NCBI GenBank assembly: GCA_015501585.1
Contig: JADNRY010000041.1
Coordinates: 248,001 to 312,000, forward strand
Source of the DNA: Rhodocollybia butyracea
Taxonomy: Eukaryota; Basidiomycota; Agaricomycetes; Agaricales; Omphalotaceae
Reading direction: 5' to 3'
DNA length: 64,000 nucleotides
Part shown: positions 36,939 to 48,631 of the stretch, one piece after another
How the letters are laid out: the number at the start of each line of letters is the position of its first letter
Numbering within the stretch: position 1 is the stretch's first letter
Translations under genes and position numbers: made by a program
Notes under the pieces: model-generated
What the model saw: only the letters and a program-made list of their open reading frames with translations
Database searches by the model: none
What the model was told of the DNA's origin: nothing

Positions 36939-37339
36939 TTATCCGTCTTCTTTCACTGATGTTTCACTCCGCACTTTTATTTTCGCATTTTAATTTCGCA
37001 TGGCACGGAGAACTCAAGGCTTGAATTGCTATCATGACTCCGAGCTGCATTAGGACGATTTCCATAAAATTAATCCCTACAAACTAGTATATAATAGTGC
37101 ACTGTCTATCCACGTTTTTGGGATGCTACTGTGACCCTCCTCAAGTAGTTATACTTTGTGAACAACAGCCAACGCGACTGGGGACGCGTTCTGTACGCGT
37201 CTCTTCTGTGACATCATCGATTACCTCTGAGATGTCTCCATTCCACGCACGGGTCAATGTGAACGGGTCTCCTTCTTCCGCATCTTAAAAGGCCCACAAT
37301 CTTCGCAAAATTCCCCTCCATTTTACCAACTCACTTCTA
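36939..37339. other. Intergenic, no gene supported
   Basis: About 400 bases between VMA13 and the alpha-hydroxyacid enzyme. A small frame at 37097-37288 has no recognisable pattern. The stretch likely holds a 3' UTR and a promoter. Confidence 0.45.
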
Positions 37340-39145
37340 ATGGATCCCACCAACAAACCCAAAGGAAACTCTCCTCATTATTCTCTCTATCAGCGCGAAG
37401 TATTCAAGCGAGGTGGGACGGAGGGAGAGTGTACGTGTCCTTCTGCTCGTATAAAATTTCTGTAACTCATGATCTTTGAATAGTGCCCCATTTCTCTGTC
37501 CACCCCGATGAACTGGTCGAGTCGACAAAGAAGAAGCTTAGTGATAGAGGTTACTTCTATGCGAATTCTAATGCTGGTCTGGGATGGACCGATAGAGCTA
37601 ATCGGTACGTATGAGGACAGCGGAACAAGCCTCATGTAACTAACTCACTCCAGAGAGGCGTTCTACCGGTGGCGTATCATCCCAAGGATGCTCGTGGATA
37701 CTAACGTCCGTGATTTGTCAAGTGAGTACATCCCCCCTCAAAATATTCGCTCGTTACAGTCTACTATAGTTGAGCTATTTGGTCATCGTATCCCTGCCCC
37801 GATTCTCTTCGCTCCCATCGGGATCAACAAGTTGTACAGTCCTGAAGGAGAGCTAATTCCAGCCAAAATTGCAGGAGAGCTAGGTCTGCCTGTATGCGTT
37901 AGATCAATATGTCATTCGGTGCTTTTTCTAAAGATCAAGTTTGATTGTAGTACTGTCTTTCCACGGCATCTTCAAATTCGATAGAAGATGTGGCGGTTGC
38001 GAATGACGCCGGGGCACACGACATTGCTCCTGCAAACAACTACTGTAAAGTTCGTGATGGTAGTGAAGCGAAGTCCCCTCGCTTCTTCCAGTTGTACATG
38101 GGGCATGATGACGATGTCGTAAGACCATCCCTGATGTTTTTCGTGTTGTTAATTTACGAATGCTTTCAACTCAGACAATAAGCCTCCTAGAACGTGCTTG
38201 GAAGGGTGGGTTCGATGTCTGTATGCTCACAGTTGACACTTGGCAGCTTGGATGGAGACCTACAGATATAAACTTGGCCAATTATGTGTAAGACAACATC
38301 CTCCAATCACTCGGATACTGCTTTAATGTTACTTTAGGTTTTATTATCCGCCTGGAACCACGGGCAACGAAGTGGGAGCCTCTGATCCAGTCTTCATGCG
38401 TAAATACGGTCATGAGCTGAAGAGAGATTCTGGAAAATGGATAGATTCTTCAGTCTGGCATGGAAAGGCACATACTTGGGAGAAGATGCCTTGGCTAATC
38501 AAACAAGTTTGTATCCCTAGTCATTTCTTGAATTGATCCCTATTCTGACTGCAATCAACAGTGGAAGAGGATTTCGGGTGGTCGACCGTTTGTAATCAAG
38601 GGAATCCAAAGTGCTGAAGATGCTCGCAAAGCATATGCAATTGGCTGTGAAGGTATCGTTGTTACAAACCATGCTGGGAGGCAAGTAGACGGTGCAGTGG
38701 GGAGCTTGGAGGTTCTTCCTGAAATCGTGGATGCTGTTGGAGACAGTAAGTCTTACTTCGCCATTCAACACTATTACAATTTCACCTATATGCGTTAACA
38801 GAGATGAAAATTATCTTTGATTCTGGTGTTCGAACAGGCTCAGATGTATTCAAAGCTCTTGCTTTGGGTGCACACGCTGTGCAGGTTGGGAGATTGTATA
38901 TCTGGGGTATGGCTCACGAAGGAGAAGCTGGATGTAGACATGTTATGAAGTCATTACTAGCGGTCAGTACTTCCCATAGGTCTTACACACATAACTCACC
39001 CATTACACATACGTTGGCAAAAAAGGATCTCGACATCACAATGACTGTTGCAGGCTACGCCTCAATCACCCGGGATGTAACCCGAGACGCGTTAAAGTAT
39101 AATGAGAGCGGGAGTTATCCCAATGGCGAGCATGCTAAGTTGTAA
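37340..39145 (+). CDS. FMN-dependent alpha-hydroxyacid oxidoreductase, lactate 2-monooxygenase-like
   Basis: A TIM-barrel flavoenzyme oxidising a 2-hydroxy acid such as lactate. It lacks the N-terminal haem domain of cytochrome b2 and any signal peptide, so it is probably cytosolic. From MDPTNKPKGNSPHYSLYQRE it runs through RIIPRMLVDTNVRDLS, PILFAPIGINKLYSPEGE and LPYCLSTASSNSIEDVA (across an intron), then PRFFQLYMGHDDDV. Active-site Lys is in GRPFVIKGIQSAEDA, and catalytic His and Arg are in VVTNHAGRQVDGAVG, followed by the phosphate-binding IIFDSGVRTGSDVFKALALG. The C terminus has DITMTVAGYASITRD. Sequences with the long insert and this GHDDDV block are usually annotated as lactate 2-monooxygenase; the substrate is not shown by the sequence. 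About ten exons, all joining in phase as far as checked. Confidence 0.85.
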
Positions 39146-39482
39146 CAGATAATTAGAATGAGAACAATGTATGCATATAGTTTGAAGAGAGATCAGAGAG
39201 AGACATCGTTCTACAAGAATCAACCAATATTTCAAGCAACCCTAAGTACTACAGGTATTACATATGAACAATAAGGTGTGTATTAATAAATAGTTAGCTC
39301 CGGCACAAAAGTTAGGTGACTACCAAGAACATAGTTTGTAAAGAACGAGGATAAAAGATTTAGTCAATGACAGGATTTCTTTGGGAAATAGACAGGGCGA
39401 AGTTATAACGAAACTTGTGTCACTTGGAGTGCACCAAAAGAACGAAACAAAAGCACGTCAGTATCAGACTCTACTCTCCTTC
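39146..39482. other. Short intergenic gap between convergent genes
   Basis: About 340 bases between the convergent stops of the alpha-hydroxyacid enzyme and the Ser/Pro-rich gene. No gene or repeat was recognised. Confidence 0.45.
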
Positions 39483-41639
39483 CTACGCCATGGCTTTTCC
39501 TCCTTCCTTACCACCAGTCAAACTCTTCCAAAGCTTCTTCAGCGTCCCACGCTTCTGGACACTCTTTGTGGAATGCCGTCCGCCAAAACCTAACACAGTA
39601 TCCAAGTGCGTTTCGGATTTGTTTCGCGGGACTCTCGGGTTGTCGAAGCATTGCGTTGCTTTGGAGGAATTACCAGACCATGGATGAGGGTCAGTATCAC
39701 CGATATACAGACTGGCGGCTTTCAAGGGATCACGATAGGGATGAGATCCACTGAAAGCACTTGACCCGGGAGGTTCTCCGACGCCCAAAAAACTCAGAGC
39801 CTTCGGCGAAAAACGAGAGGCAGGCAGGTCATCTTCATCCTCCTCGACATTTAGAAAGCTAGAGGCTCTATGTCTAGAAAATCTTGGGGATGATGCACTT
39901 GAACTGAAAGGGGAGCTCGCCGTAGGCGATCCTAAGCTTGAAGACGATGCATAGGGTATAACACCGCGAAATCCGTATGGAGTTTCGAGCATCTGGTCTG
40001 CCTTGCTACTTTGTGCACGAGAAGGTGAGGGCGGGGTGATTGCAGTCGTCGGGGTAACAGGAGATCGATGCGAACCGAAAGAGGACGATGCAGATGGGGA
40101 ATGAAGCACACTCGTCGAAGGCACGGGATAGTTTTCGTTCAAAGGAAGAGGCGGCACCATAACAGAACGACGTGCCATAAGAGTCAACGGAACGACTGGC
40201 ATCACGTCGTCGTGGATAAGATTAGGACGAGAAAGCGTATCGGGCAGGAGTAACCCGTTTTGATGGTTAGCAAGATCGGGATTGGATTCGTAAATACAGT
40301 CTGGAAGCGGAGGAACAGGAGCGATCTGGTGCGACTCTTCCGAACTACAAAAGGACAGAAAACTAAGACCTTTAACGTGCCTACCCTTGCGTGGAGCAAC
40401 CGAACTGGGTTCCAATACCGAATCCGCAGTGGAAGTCGTACGTGAATGAACAAACGACTTGCTCCTTTTCAATATAGTTTTTGTTCGCGATTTTAAAGAG
40501 TCAAAGCTGTTGTTGCGCGAACTCAAAGTGAGTTGCTCTGATTTTGATGAAATATCTGAAGGAGAGTGCCTGTGTTCCATCGTTGATGGTGTAGTAGGGA
40601 CGTTTTTCCTCACGGCGGCGGTGGGGAGTGGAATAGGCAAGTCAGAGACGACTAGGAGGTCATCCTCAGTCTCTTCATCAATGACGCCACAGTCCGATTG
40701 AGAACTATGGATGCTGCTAGGAGCTGGAGGGCGAAGAATAGAGTCCATGTCCATGTCTGTGTCCTCTGATCCGTTTTCGGAGGAGAAGGAGCTATTTTGA
40801 GAAGACGACATGCTATCGACACTATCTGCACTCTTTTCTGAAGCACCATATCTCGCACTCCCAAGGGTACTGTTACTTTTGCTCGCCTTGTCACCTTCGG
40901 AAGACTGAACAGCAAGAGTCTCCTCACTACTCGCACTCGCACTAGCGCCACTCGATCCGGTTCCATGGGAACTTGAAGGACGCTTGTGGTGATTCGGCTG
41001 AGACTTAGCACCACCAATCGATTTCCTGCGATATTCTTTGGCGGATATGGGCATTACGACATTGGATCCCATTCTGACCCTGCTGAATCGCGGCGTCTCT
41101 CCGAACGTATTAGTGCTGAGCCAATCTCCAATTTCGGAGGATGGATTCCGATGTAATACACGCGGAAAGTTAGAAGGCGTGGCGGTATGTGCGGAGCCCG
41201 GAAATGATTTAGTATTTTCGCGGGATGGGGGACGAGAAGAAGCTTTAGGAGTGAGTGGAGGAGTGATAGGCGGAATAGGTAAAGAAGGAGAAGGAGAGGA
41301 AGCCGATATTGGTGCCAAAAAACCTGGCGGCGAAGATTTCCGTTTATCAAACATGGGCATGACGATGCCCCGGTGAGGGGGAGAGGGGAAGTGAGGTATT
41401 GGGTCCATCCAGTCCAAAGAGTAGAGGGAAGTGCTTGAAGATGACAGGTCGGAAGCCGAGGAAATCCTGGATGGTTTTGCTTTGCCCTGCATGTCCTCAT
41501 TTGAAATGACCAAGCCTTCACTGGATAATGCGGGTCCAGCAAGTGGTGAGGATCGCAAGGGACGAACACTGTGACGGACACTGTGACGACGCATTGTAGA
41601 GGATGTAGAGGGTATATCACAGGGTGAGTTTATAACCAT
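39483..41639 (-). CDS. Ser/Pro-rich low-complexity protein, function unknown
   Basis: A single long exon of 718 aa from the ATG at 41639 to the stop at 39483. Most of the protein is disordered, dominated by Ser, Pro and short basic patches, with many potential phosphorylation sites (for example SPPPS and RRHSVRHSVRP). Possibly ordered islands are LYSLDWMDPIPHFPSPPHRG near residue 75 and a C-terminal part with FSPKALSFLGVGEPPG, SLYIGDTDPHPWSG and the basic end GTLKKLWKSLTGGKEGGK. The last block looks like a membrane- or partner-binding amphipathic helix. I do not recognise the family. The long uninterrupted frame with third-position bias supports coding. A further 5' exon cannot be excluded, since splice-like sites occur upstream near 41720. 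Confidence 0.75.
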   Translation of the reverse strand: MVINSPCDIPSTSSTMRRHSVRHSVRPLRSSPLAGPALSSEGLVISNEDMQGKAKPSRISSASDLSSSSTSLYSLDWMDPIPHFPSPPHRGIVMPMFDKRKSSPPGFLAPISASSPSPSLPIPPITPPLTPKASSRPPSRENTKSFPGSAHTATPSNFPRVLHRNPSSEIGDWLSTNTFGETPRFSRVRMGSNVVMPISAKEYRRKSIGGAKSQPNHHKRPSSSHGTGSSGASASASSEETLAVQSSEGDKASKSNSTLGSARYGASEKSADSVDSMSSSQNSSFSSENGSEDTDMDMDSILRPPAPSSIHSSQSDCGVIDEETEDDLLVVSDLPIPLPTAAVRKNVPTTPSTMEHRHSPSDISSKSEQLTLSSRNNSFDSLKSRTKTILKRSKSFVHSRTTSTADSVLEPSSVAPRKGRHVKGLSFLSFCSSEESHQIAPVPPLPDCIYESNPDLANHQNGLLLPDTLSRPNLIHDDVMPVVPLTLMARRSVMVPPLPLNENYPVPSTSVLHSPSASSSFGSHRSPVTPTTAITPPSPSRAQSSKADQMLETPYGFRGVIPYASSSSLGSPTASSPFSSSASSPRFSRHRASSFLNVEEDEDDLPASRFSPKALSFLGVGEPPGSSAFSGSHPYRDPLKAASLYIGDTDPHPWSGNSSKATQCFDNPRVPRNKSETHLDTVLGFGGRHSTKSVQKRGTLKKLWKSLTGGKEGGKAMA

Positions 41640-43505
41640 GGTCAAGTACAGGCTTTGGCCGGCTTCACCGTTACAGCCGAGTCAGATAGGCGAAAGGTGA
41701 AAAACCAGGGCAACTTACATGGAGCCGGTGAAGGTCGTGGTGGAGGTAGAGAGAGAATCCTTTCTCTCGGAATCCGTTATGAGATTCTGTCAAGACCTTA
41801 CTAGCGTGCGGATTTTTGTCTAAGGCAGGAAGACGCGGTTGAACATTAAAAACGGAGAGCTATTTTGTATGTACTGTATAGCCATGAGGCGATAAGCGTG
41901 TTTACAGGAAGATGGACGCACAGCTTGAACCGAGCTTGGCGGGGTAACCTGATCGAAGGATTGACTAATGTCCAACAGGCCAATTTTGGACGAGAGGCGG
42001 ACGGCAGTAAGCGCTTGTAGTGCGGCATTCGTTCGAGTGACAATAGAACCCGACTAGATTTGACCTTGTCAACAATCATATCTCGGCATATTTGCATTCT
42101 TCCGGCATTTTCGATTCTTTGAAGTGCTGGAAACACGGAATACGGAATGAAATATAAGGTAAGTTAAAGTCGAACATTCTCCGTCTCCGTCTTTATGGTC
42201 GTTGCTGTTATCGTGTCAATCAAGTGTCGATGATAGGAGACTGATATATAGGCGGTTATAGGAGTGAGCAGGATCATAAGATGAAGCAAGGCTGAAGAAC
42301 ATACGTTCAGACGGTCAAGGCTTGTGCTGACTTCCCTGGATAAAGACGTTGTAATGGTTGCAGCCTATCAAGCGCTTCGAATATCTGAGAGATGAGTGAG
42401 TTTTTAAGTTAATCGCAGGACGATCCTGGAGATCAACCCATGAAGCACATGTACATGTGTTGCAGGAACAGCAAACCTGGAGTGAAGCATTCTGATAAAA
42501 TCGAGAGTCTAGTTTTCCAGAGGGTCTAAAGTCTTCGGGACGAAACCTTAGTGCTTGGGCATTACTTCACGCGTAGGGATGTCTGTACATAGCTGTACAA
42601 CTAGCCTGTGTCGTCCCGGAGTGATGCCTACAGATGCCTCCCTTGTATCGTCAGCAAGGAGATTTTCAAGATGAGGTGACTGATTTGACCGATTTCGGCT
42701 ACCATTTTGCTACCCGTAGAGAACTCTCAGGATTGAGCTCCGATTGAGATCTTCGTCTAAATATCATGATAGTGTGTTATGTTATCGAAAAGCCAGAGAG
42801 ACTGACCTTTTAACTTTATGTAGATCACTTGAAGGCAGCGAAGAATCGGCTTGCTATATCTCTAGAGCGACTTCGACGAAAGCGGGGGTCCCGGTTGTGG
42901 TGTGAGCCATTTTCTAGAAGACAGAAGAAGAGTTTCGATCGCGCAATTTGGGGCTCAAAGCTCAAAGGCTCAAACCGGAAGATGCGAACAGAAGGAAGGA
43001 AGGAAGTTTACTGACGCAAGTACTGGCTAGTGAACGCGTTGGCGAAGCCGGCCCGAAGCCATCCGGAGGCTTCCGCGGCCCTAGGGTGACATTCGTGACA
43101 TTGACAACACTGTGACAGAGGAACAATTCTGTAAGTATGTACTAATTTTAAGTTCTGTCGTAATATATGTAGAGCAGCTTGCCGCCAGGCCGCCAAGGAA
43201 AATAATGGCTGTTGCTCCAAGTGCCATGCGCTAAAGCGCGAATTGTGCTATTTCCGTTAAATTTTGTCTGAACTTTACTTACTTTTGACTCTTGAGAAAA
43301 GGTACATGATCAAGGAAGCCTCAGGCCTCAGATTCAATCAATCTCCAAGTATGTACCAAACGTTCGTTCTCTTATGCATGCTTATGCATACCGCCACACA
43401 GCTTCCCTCCCTTGACTGAATCGAAATTTAGCTCCTCCCACTTTTACGGTACTCGGACTTCCATTTCATCAAACAAGTTTACCACGTTTGAAAAAGGATG
43501 GAGAG
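41640..43505. other. Intergenic stretch, no gene supported
   Basis: About 1.9 kb. Small frames (41846-42136 minus, 42829-43014 plus, 43008-43220 minus) show no family pattern. A perfect 14-bp palindrome CACATGTACATGTG lies at 42446-42459. The part after 43300 is the promoter region of the acid phosphatase. Confidence 0.5.
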
Positions 43506-43513
43506 TATAAATA
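43506..43513 (+). promoter_or_regulatory. TATA box of the histidine acid phosphatase gene
   Basis: TATAAATA, 34-41 bases upstream of the ATG at 43547. Position and sequence are typical for a strongly regulated fungal gene. Confidence 0.55.
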
Positions 43514-43546
43514 CGCGAGCCAACCCTGCTCTGAACACGAGAGAAG

Positions 43547-45820
43547 ATGTTGTTGCTTTCTGCATTCATCTCTGCAGCTTTCGCCAGCCAAGTAAACGCA
43601 GCGGCCGCGAAAGCCAAAGCGCCGAAAGCTTCATCCTTTGCAGGATCTACGACTACATTCCAGTTCCCTCCTGATGATGTGCTTGCTACGGCTTCACTCA
43701 TCGATTCTTTCTTCCCAGTTGCTTCTGTAGTCGGCTTCCCTGGCCCTACTCCAAGTACGTTCTCTGTATTAAACAAGTACAATAAGAGCTTACAGTCGTC
43801 ATAGCTGGTGATGAGGCTGAATCTGTCGCCACTGCTCCGGCTAATGCTCCCGTCAATGCTTTTTACCCGCTTGTCAGGCCGAACACGTCTGACAACAAGG
43901 GCAAGTCTTTCAATGTCGTAGACTCGTGGGCCAATCTCTCGCCGATGCAATCTGTCGAGTCGTTTGGTCTTGATGATACGTCCGAGTTGATCCCTGAAGG
44001 ATGTGCACTCAACCAGGCCTTCCTCCTTCACCGTCATGGTGCTCGGTATCCAACATCTGGCGCATCCCCAGCTGCCTTTGCTACTGCTGTCAATGCTGCC
44101 GCTAGCAATGGTACTTTCTCAGCGACGGGTCCCCTTTCTTTCCTCAACACCTGGACTTACAGGCTTGGTGCTGAAATTTTGAGTATGTCATTATGCCCCC
44201 TCTATGTAATGTCATTATACTCATGGCCTGACTAGCTCCTTTCGGTCGCGAGCAATTGTATGTATTCATTTCCCTCATCCATCTATCGACGTGTTTCTTA
44301 TGGCCTCGAAAGGTTCGAACTGGGTGTGGGTTTCCGCGTCAAATATGGTATGAGGCACTATTTGGATACATGTTTCCATCTAAAATCTATCCGAAAAAGG
44401 TGATCTTCTCAAGAACTTTACTGGATTGCCTGTGTGGCGTACAACTTCCGAGGGTGAGTCCATTGTTCCTCAACGAGCATCCTTGAATGAATGACAATGT
44501 CCATCAATCAACAGAGCGAATGGTCGATTCTGCGTGAGTATCGTTATTATAGCTTGTACCTTGCACCTGACGATTACTTGACTTGATACAGCCTCCATTT
44601 CGCAGCCGGCTTCTTCGGAGTACAACAGTACACAAGCGACTACCACCAGCTCATCGAGATTGAGCAACTCGGATTCAACAGCACTCTGGCGCCTTACGAG
44701 GACTGCCCTAACGCAAACAATGAGATCGCCGAGCTTGGTACTCAGGCGACCACTGCCTGGGCTGAGGTTTACCTGAAAGATGCCCAAAAACGTCTTGCTC
44801 CTCACCTCCCTGGGTTCAATCTCACCATCGCTGATGTACTTGCAATGCAGACAATCTGTCCTTATGAGGTACGTCTATATTTTTCTCTAATCAAAGGAAC
44901 AAACAAATGAACCTGACGCCCTTCCCGTTCAATAGACTGTCGCCCTCGGATTCTCTTCGTTCTGTGATCTTTTCACTGAGGAAGAATGGAAAGGTTTCGC
45001 GTACAGCATTGGTAAGTTCTTCCTTCTAAGGACTACATGAACCTTGTTCAATAATTCAATGCATAGATTTGACCTTCTGGTATACCAATGGTCCTGGAAA
45101 CCCCTCTGTCAGTGCCCAGGGTATTGGTTGGGTGGAAGAGCTTGTTTCTCGTTTGACACAAACTCGTATCACAACGGTATGTTTTTTGTATGCTGAGATG
45201 GTTCCCACCTAAAGACGGACGATCCGACCCTCAGCCCCGATCTTCTACCAATCAAACTATTGTTGGCAGCAACGTCACCTTCCCGCTTTTCCAACCCATC
45301 TTTGTCGATGCTACTCATGACACCGTTATCTCTGCCAGTACGCTTCCCCTCTACATTTCAGTAAACTCGGACTAATAAAGTACTCTACCCAGTTGTCACG
45401 GCGATGAACTTCACCTCTCTTGCTGCAGGAGGCCCTCTTCCCCTTGACCATATCCCCAAAGATCATGTAAGTCCAAGCTTCTCGAATACACCATCACTTG
45501 GCGTTTGTTAATTCTCATCCTTGTAGACTTACATAGTCAACCAAATCTCACCCTTTGCATCCAGAATGGTTGGTCAAGTCCTCTCTTGCCCTGCTTCTGA
45601 CAAACCCACCCATATCCGGTGGGTCCTCAATGACGCTGTCTTGCCTCAAACCGGTATCGCGGGCTGCAAGTACGATAAAGACGGTCTTTGCCCACTCGAT
45701 ACCTTCATCGCTGGCATGAAGCAGCGTATCCAGGAAGTCGACTTCGACTTTGACTGTTTCGCAAACTATACGTTCACACTGGCCGGCGATAAGATTACAA
45801 CTGGCCAGTTCCCCAAGTAA
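43547..45820 (+). CDS. Secreted histidine acid phosphatase (phytase-like), one apparent frameshift
   Basis: An extracellular phosphomonoesterase of the branch-2 histidine phosphatase family. A signal peptide (MLLLSAFISAAFASQVNA) precedes an Ala/Lys-rich stretch. The catalytic motif FLLHRHGARYPTSG (about 44020-44060) contains the phosphorylated His, and the proton donor lies in FVDATHDTVIS (about 45300). Other blocks are TPFGREQLFELG, WRTTSEERMVDSALHFAAG and MNFTSLAAGGPLP. There are many sequons and about a dozen short introns. Between the exon starting at about 45214 and the HD motif the frame slips by one: an extra C in the CCCC run at 45234-45237 would connect LVSRLTQTRITT to STNQTIVGSNVTFPL without a break. 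I read this as sequence error in an otherwise intact gene. Phytase versus general acid phosphatase cannot be decided. Confidence 0.9.
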
Positions 45821-48631
45821 GTGTAACTTTGGGCTTGGATCAAAATACGTCGATTACTTGGATCGATGACTGATGATGCATGACACAAAATGTACTTCAC
45901 AATGAACACTGTTTTACAATGAAAAGTGAAATGATTTGATGGTTCTCTTCAAGTTTCCTGCTAGTGAAGCGGTACATACACCAGACCCGCGCAGGCTTAA
46001 GTGCTAGTTGATGGAACAAACTCCCAGAACTAACTGAGCACATTTCCTGCTCTTGTGCAACAATGGATCAACGACTGTTCATGATCCATCGTATCCGAGT
46101 GACCGAGTCCCTGAGCATGTGCACACCTTCTCTTCCATAAGCCTGCCTCTGCCTGCCTTCACCAAAGGTTGCTGCAGATGTCTGTCGTCTATTGTACAGT
46201 AAGGTTCTCACATTGGAAACTTCATCATGGCATCATTTAAAAATCGATATGTAGATTACCGGACGGAGATGACGGACATATCGTGAAATGCCGCGGCATA
46301 CAGTATACTGGAAAGAGGAAGTCATCCTTTGTGGCCAGAATGCATAGCTTGAATTGATATCATAGTTTCTGACCAAATCGAGAATACGCATACACACCGT
46401 TATTACCATAGTCGTCCCATCTGACTGCTCAACTCCACCTCGACTTTTCCACTCCAGATACTTTCCCGCCTCTCCTATCTGAACCTGGCGCCCTGGATCT
46501 GAGCCATCAGCCTTGAAATCTGTACATCTCTTCGGACCAATAGTAGTCTTCTACTGTTGCTCAAAGCTGACTAAGAGTCTTCCAGAAAGATTCCCCAATA
46601 GTTACAGGTACGCACTGCTGTCCTACTAGTACTTACTTGCAATCCATCAGTGTCCTTGAAACCCCAACGTTATCGGCCAGAAGCAAGCCCTGATAAAACT
46701 GGGATTTTCAGGGATTAGTTCTCGGAATAAAAGTTATAGGCTGTTTACAGCCACTTCAAGCCTCTTTTACAGCCGCATTGAAACTTGGGGATCGGATTTT
46801 TAGGTGCTATCTTACGTTCGCTTTCCAGTCAACCATTGTAGATCTTCCACAGTGAAGGCCAATTAATGACTATAACATTGATACTACATTCAAAACATGT
46901 CATAAGGTTTGTTCTAGCTCTCTCATTCGAATACCTAAAGGACGGCCCGATCAACTACTGATTTTACGGGCCGAGTCAAAGCTGGTTATATCAACCGTTT
47001 CTGTGAAAAATGAGAGTCGAGGACCGCTTGTAATTTGATCTTCGGGATGAATATCGCGATATGGGGACGAGACAGTCACAATGGTCGAAGTGTCGCACAA
47101 TTGAAGCATTTCCTCTCTCGTTTTACTTCAACGTGTTTGCCTAATTAAGTAGCCAACTCAGTGTCTGGTATAATAGGGTATAATTCCTCAACCTTGTATT
47201 ACCATACGCTCTATTCAGGCGCTGCTGACCTGAGCGAACCAGGGAAAGTGGTTTCTCACTCGCGAGGAGCGCCACTCCGTCGATCGCATCTTAAAATTCA
47301 GAAAATTTTATACATACTAGCAGTAAAAGACACGCTTTTTTTCTCTTTCATTGCACGCGCAGGCATCAGCCTGTGAGCTTATATATCTCTTTAACACCGC
47401 TGACTTTGCGGACACTGTCTCCATCCTTGCGTACTTGAACGACGAAATTCGGCTCCGTCTCCCGTCCATTGGGCTTACTTACACTTATGCGTGAACACGT
47501 ATTGCAGTGTTAGAGCCAGTGACTATACGGTCCCGTCTGTTGATTACTGGCATACCGGTTGAAACCCACATTCTTTTCTTCGTGTTGGGTAGTGTGTACA
47601 TACTGTGCGCAGCTGGCCCTGTGCGCTGGGGTGGTTAAGTTCACCCTGCCACAGCAGGGTTGGCTGCGTGCATCCGCGGCACACATTTGGCGCAGTGTGT
47701 GTTGCGCGGGCCCCGGCTGTTCCTCAATGGGACCGCGACGGTTCTTCCTTCCTTCCTTCCTTCCTTCTTGGATATTTTCAATCATTGCCGGTTTGGCTCC
47801 TATAGATGAAAGTATTTCCAAACCATTCTCACGGTCCCGTTTTGGCAACCCTAACCTTAGAGCTAAAAGGTTCGGCCCTTTGCCGCTTGCGGCCAGCCCC
47901 CCATACTTTATAAGTATCTTAATCTATCGTTCTTATCTTCATACTGGAAATATAGCCTAATCAGTCATTCGGAGTCCAAAGTTGATACATCGTAATTCCT
48001 GCAGGTTACTACTATGTAGGAATTTGAAGTTTACAGTCCGTTGAAGAATATAGTACTAGATACCAGACATCGTTCATTTGTCAAGTGTCACAAAAAGGTA
48101 TTGCGCACCATCTCACCAGGACTTGTGCCTTAAGACTTACCAGTACCTACCTATATGCGGAGAAGAACGAACCGCGAGCACTTGACAGTACTTGGGCTGG
48201 GTAGAAATTAGTCACAGTACTGACAGAGTAGCACTGTCCTGCAAGCAATCCAACTAATAAAAATACCTGGTGGTTTATAAGTTTCCTGGTACTATAGTAC
48301 CACTGGTAGTTTCTGAATGGGATAGTTTAATGGGATAGTTTGTTGTCACATGATGGCAGGACATCATCAAGTTTCCCACCGTGCCGTTACTAGCGTTAGG
48401 CTTTAATAATGAAATAGACGTAAACCCGCATGTGGCGAAACGAGCGCTTGACAGAGAAGAGATTCGATGGGAGAGTGCGATAAAGATGGGTAACGATTGC
48501 GTATTGTATATGCCCAAATTGTCAGGTGCCACTCCAGGTGCCGAATGTCGAGAATCGAGATACCATTAAAGCATCGAGCTTTCGGATGATTTGACAATTC
48601 TCCCAGTACCGCTCTGCTGCCCAGGTCAATA
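45821..48631. other. Gene-poor stretch, no gene supported
   Basis: About 2.8 kb. Frames such as 47559-47960 (plus), 47510-47848 (minus) and 48403-48798 (minus) lack protein-like composition and overlap each other. Contents seen: a TTCC microsatellite at 47745-47764, a GC-rich block around 47600-47740, and near 48310 a tandem pair of ATGGGATAGTTT. No transposase or reverse transcriptase motif was found. Confidence 0.5.
47745..47764 (+). repeat. TTCC microsatellite, five units
   Basis: Five perfect TTCC units, followed by a partial one. A simple repeat in gene-free DNA. Confidence 0.85.

Noticed and set aside
39483..41645. Start of the Ser/Pro-rich frame at 41645
   Set aside because: The codon there is TTG; the first ATG is at 41639.
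42446..42459. Perfect palindrome CACATGTACATGTG as a regulatory site
   Set aside because: Isolated, far from any start codon, and palindromes of this size occur by chance in a window of this length.
47510..47960. Overlapping frames of 112 and 133 codons on opposite strands
   Set aside because: Low-complexity GC-rich sequence next to a microsatellite; neither strand shows protein-like composition or splice partners.
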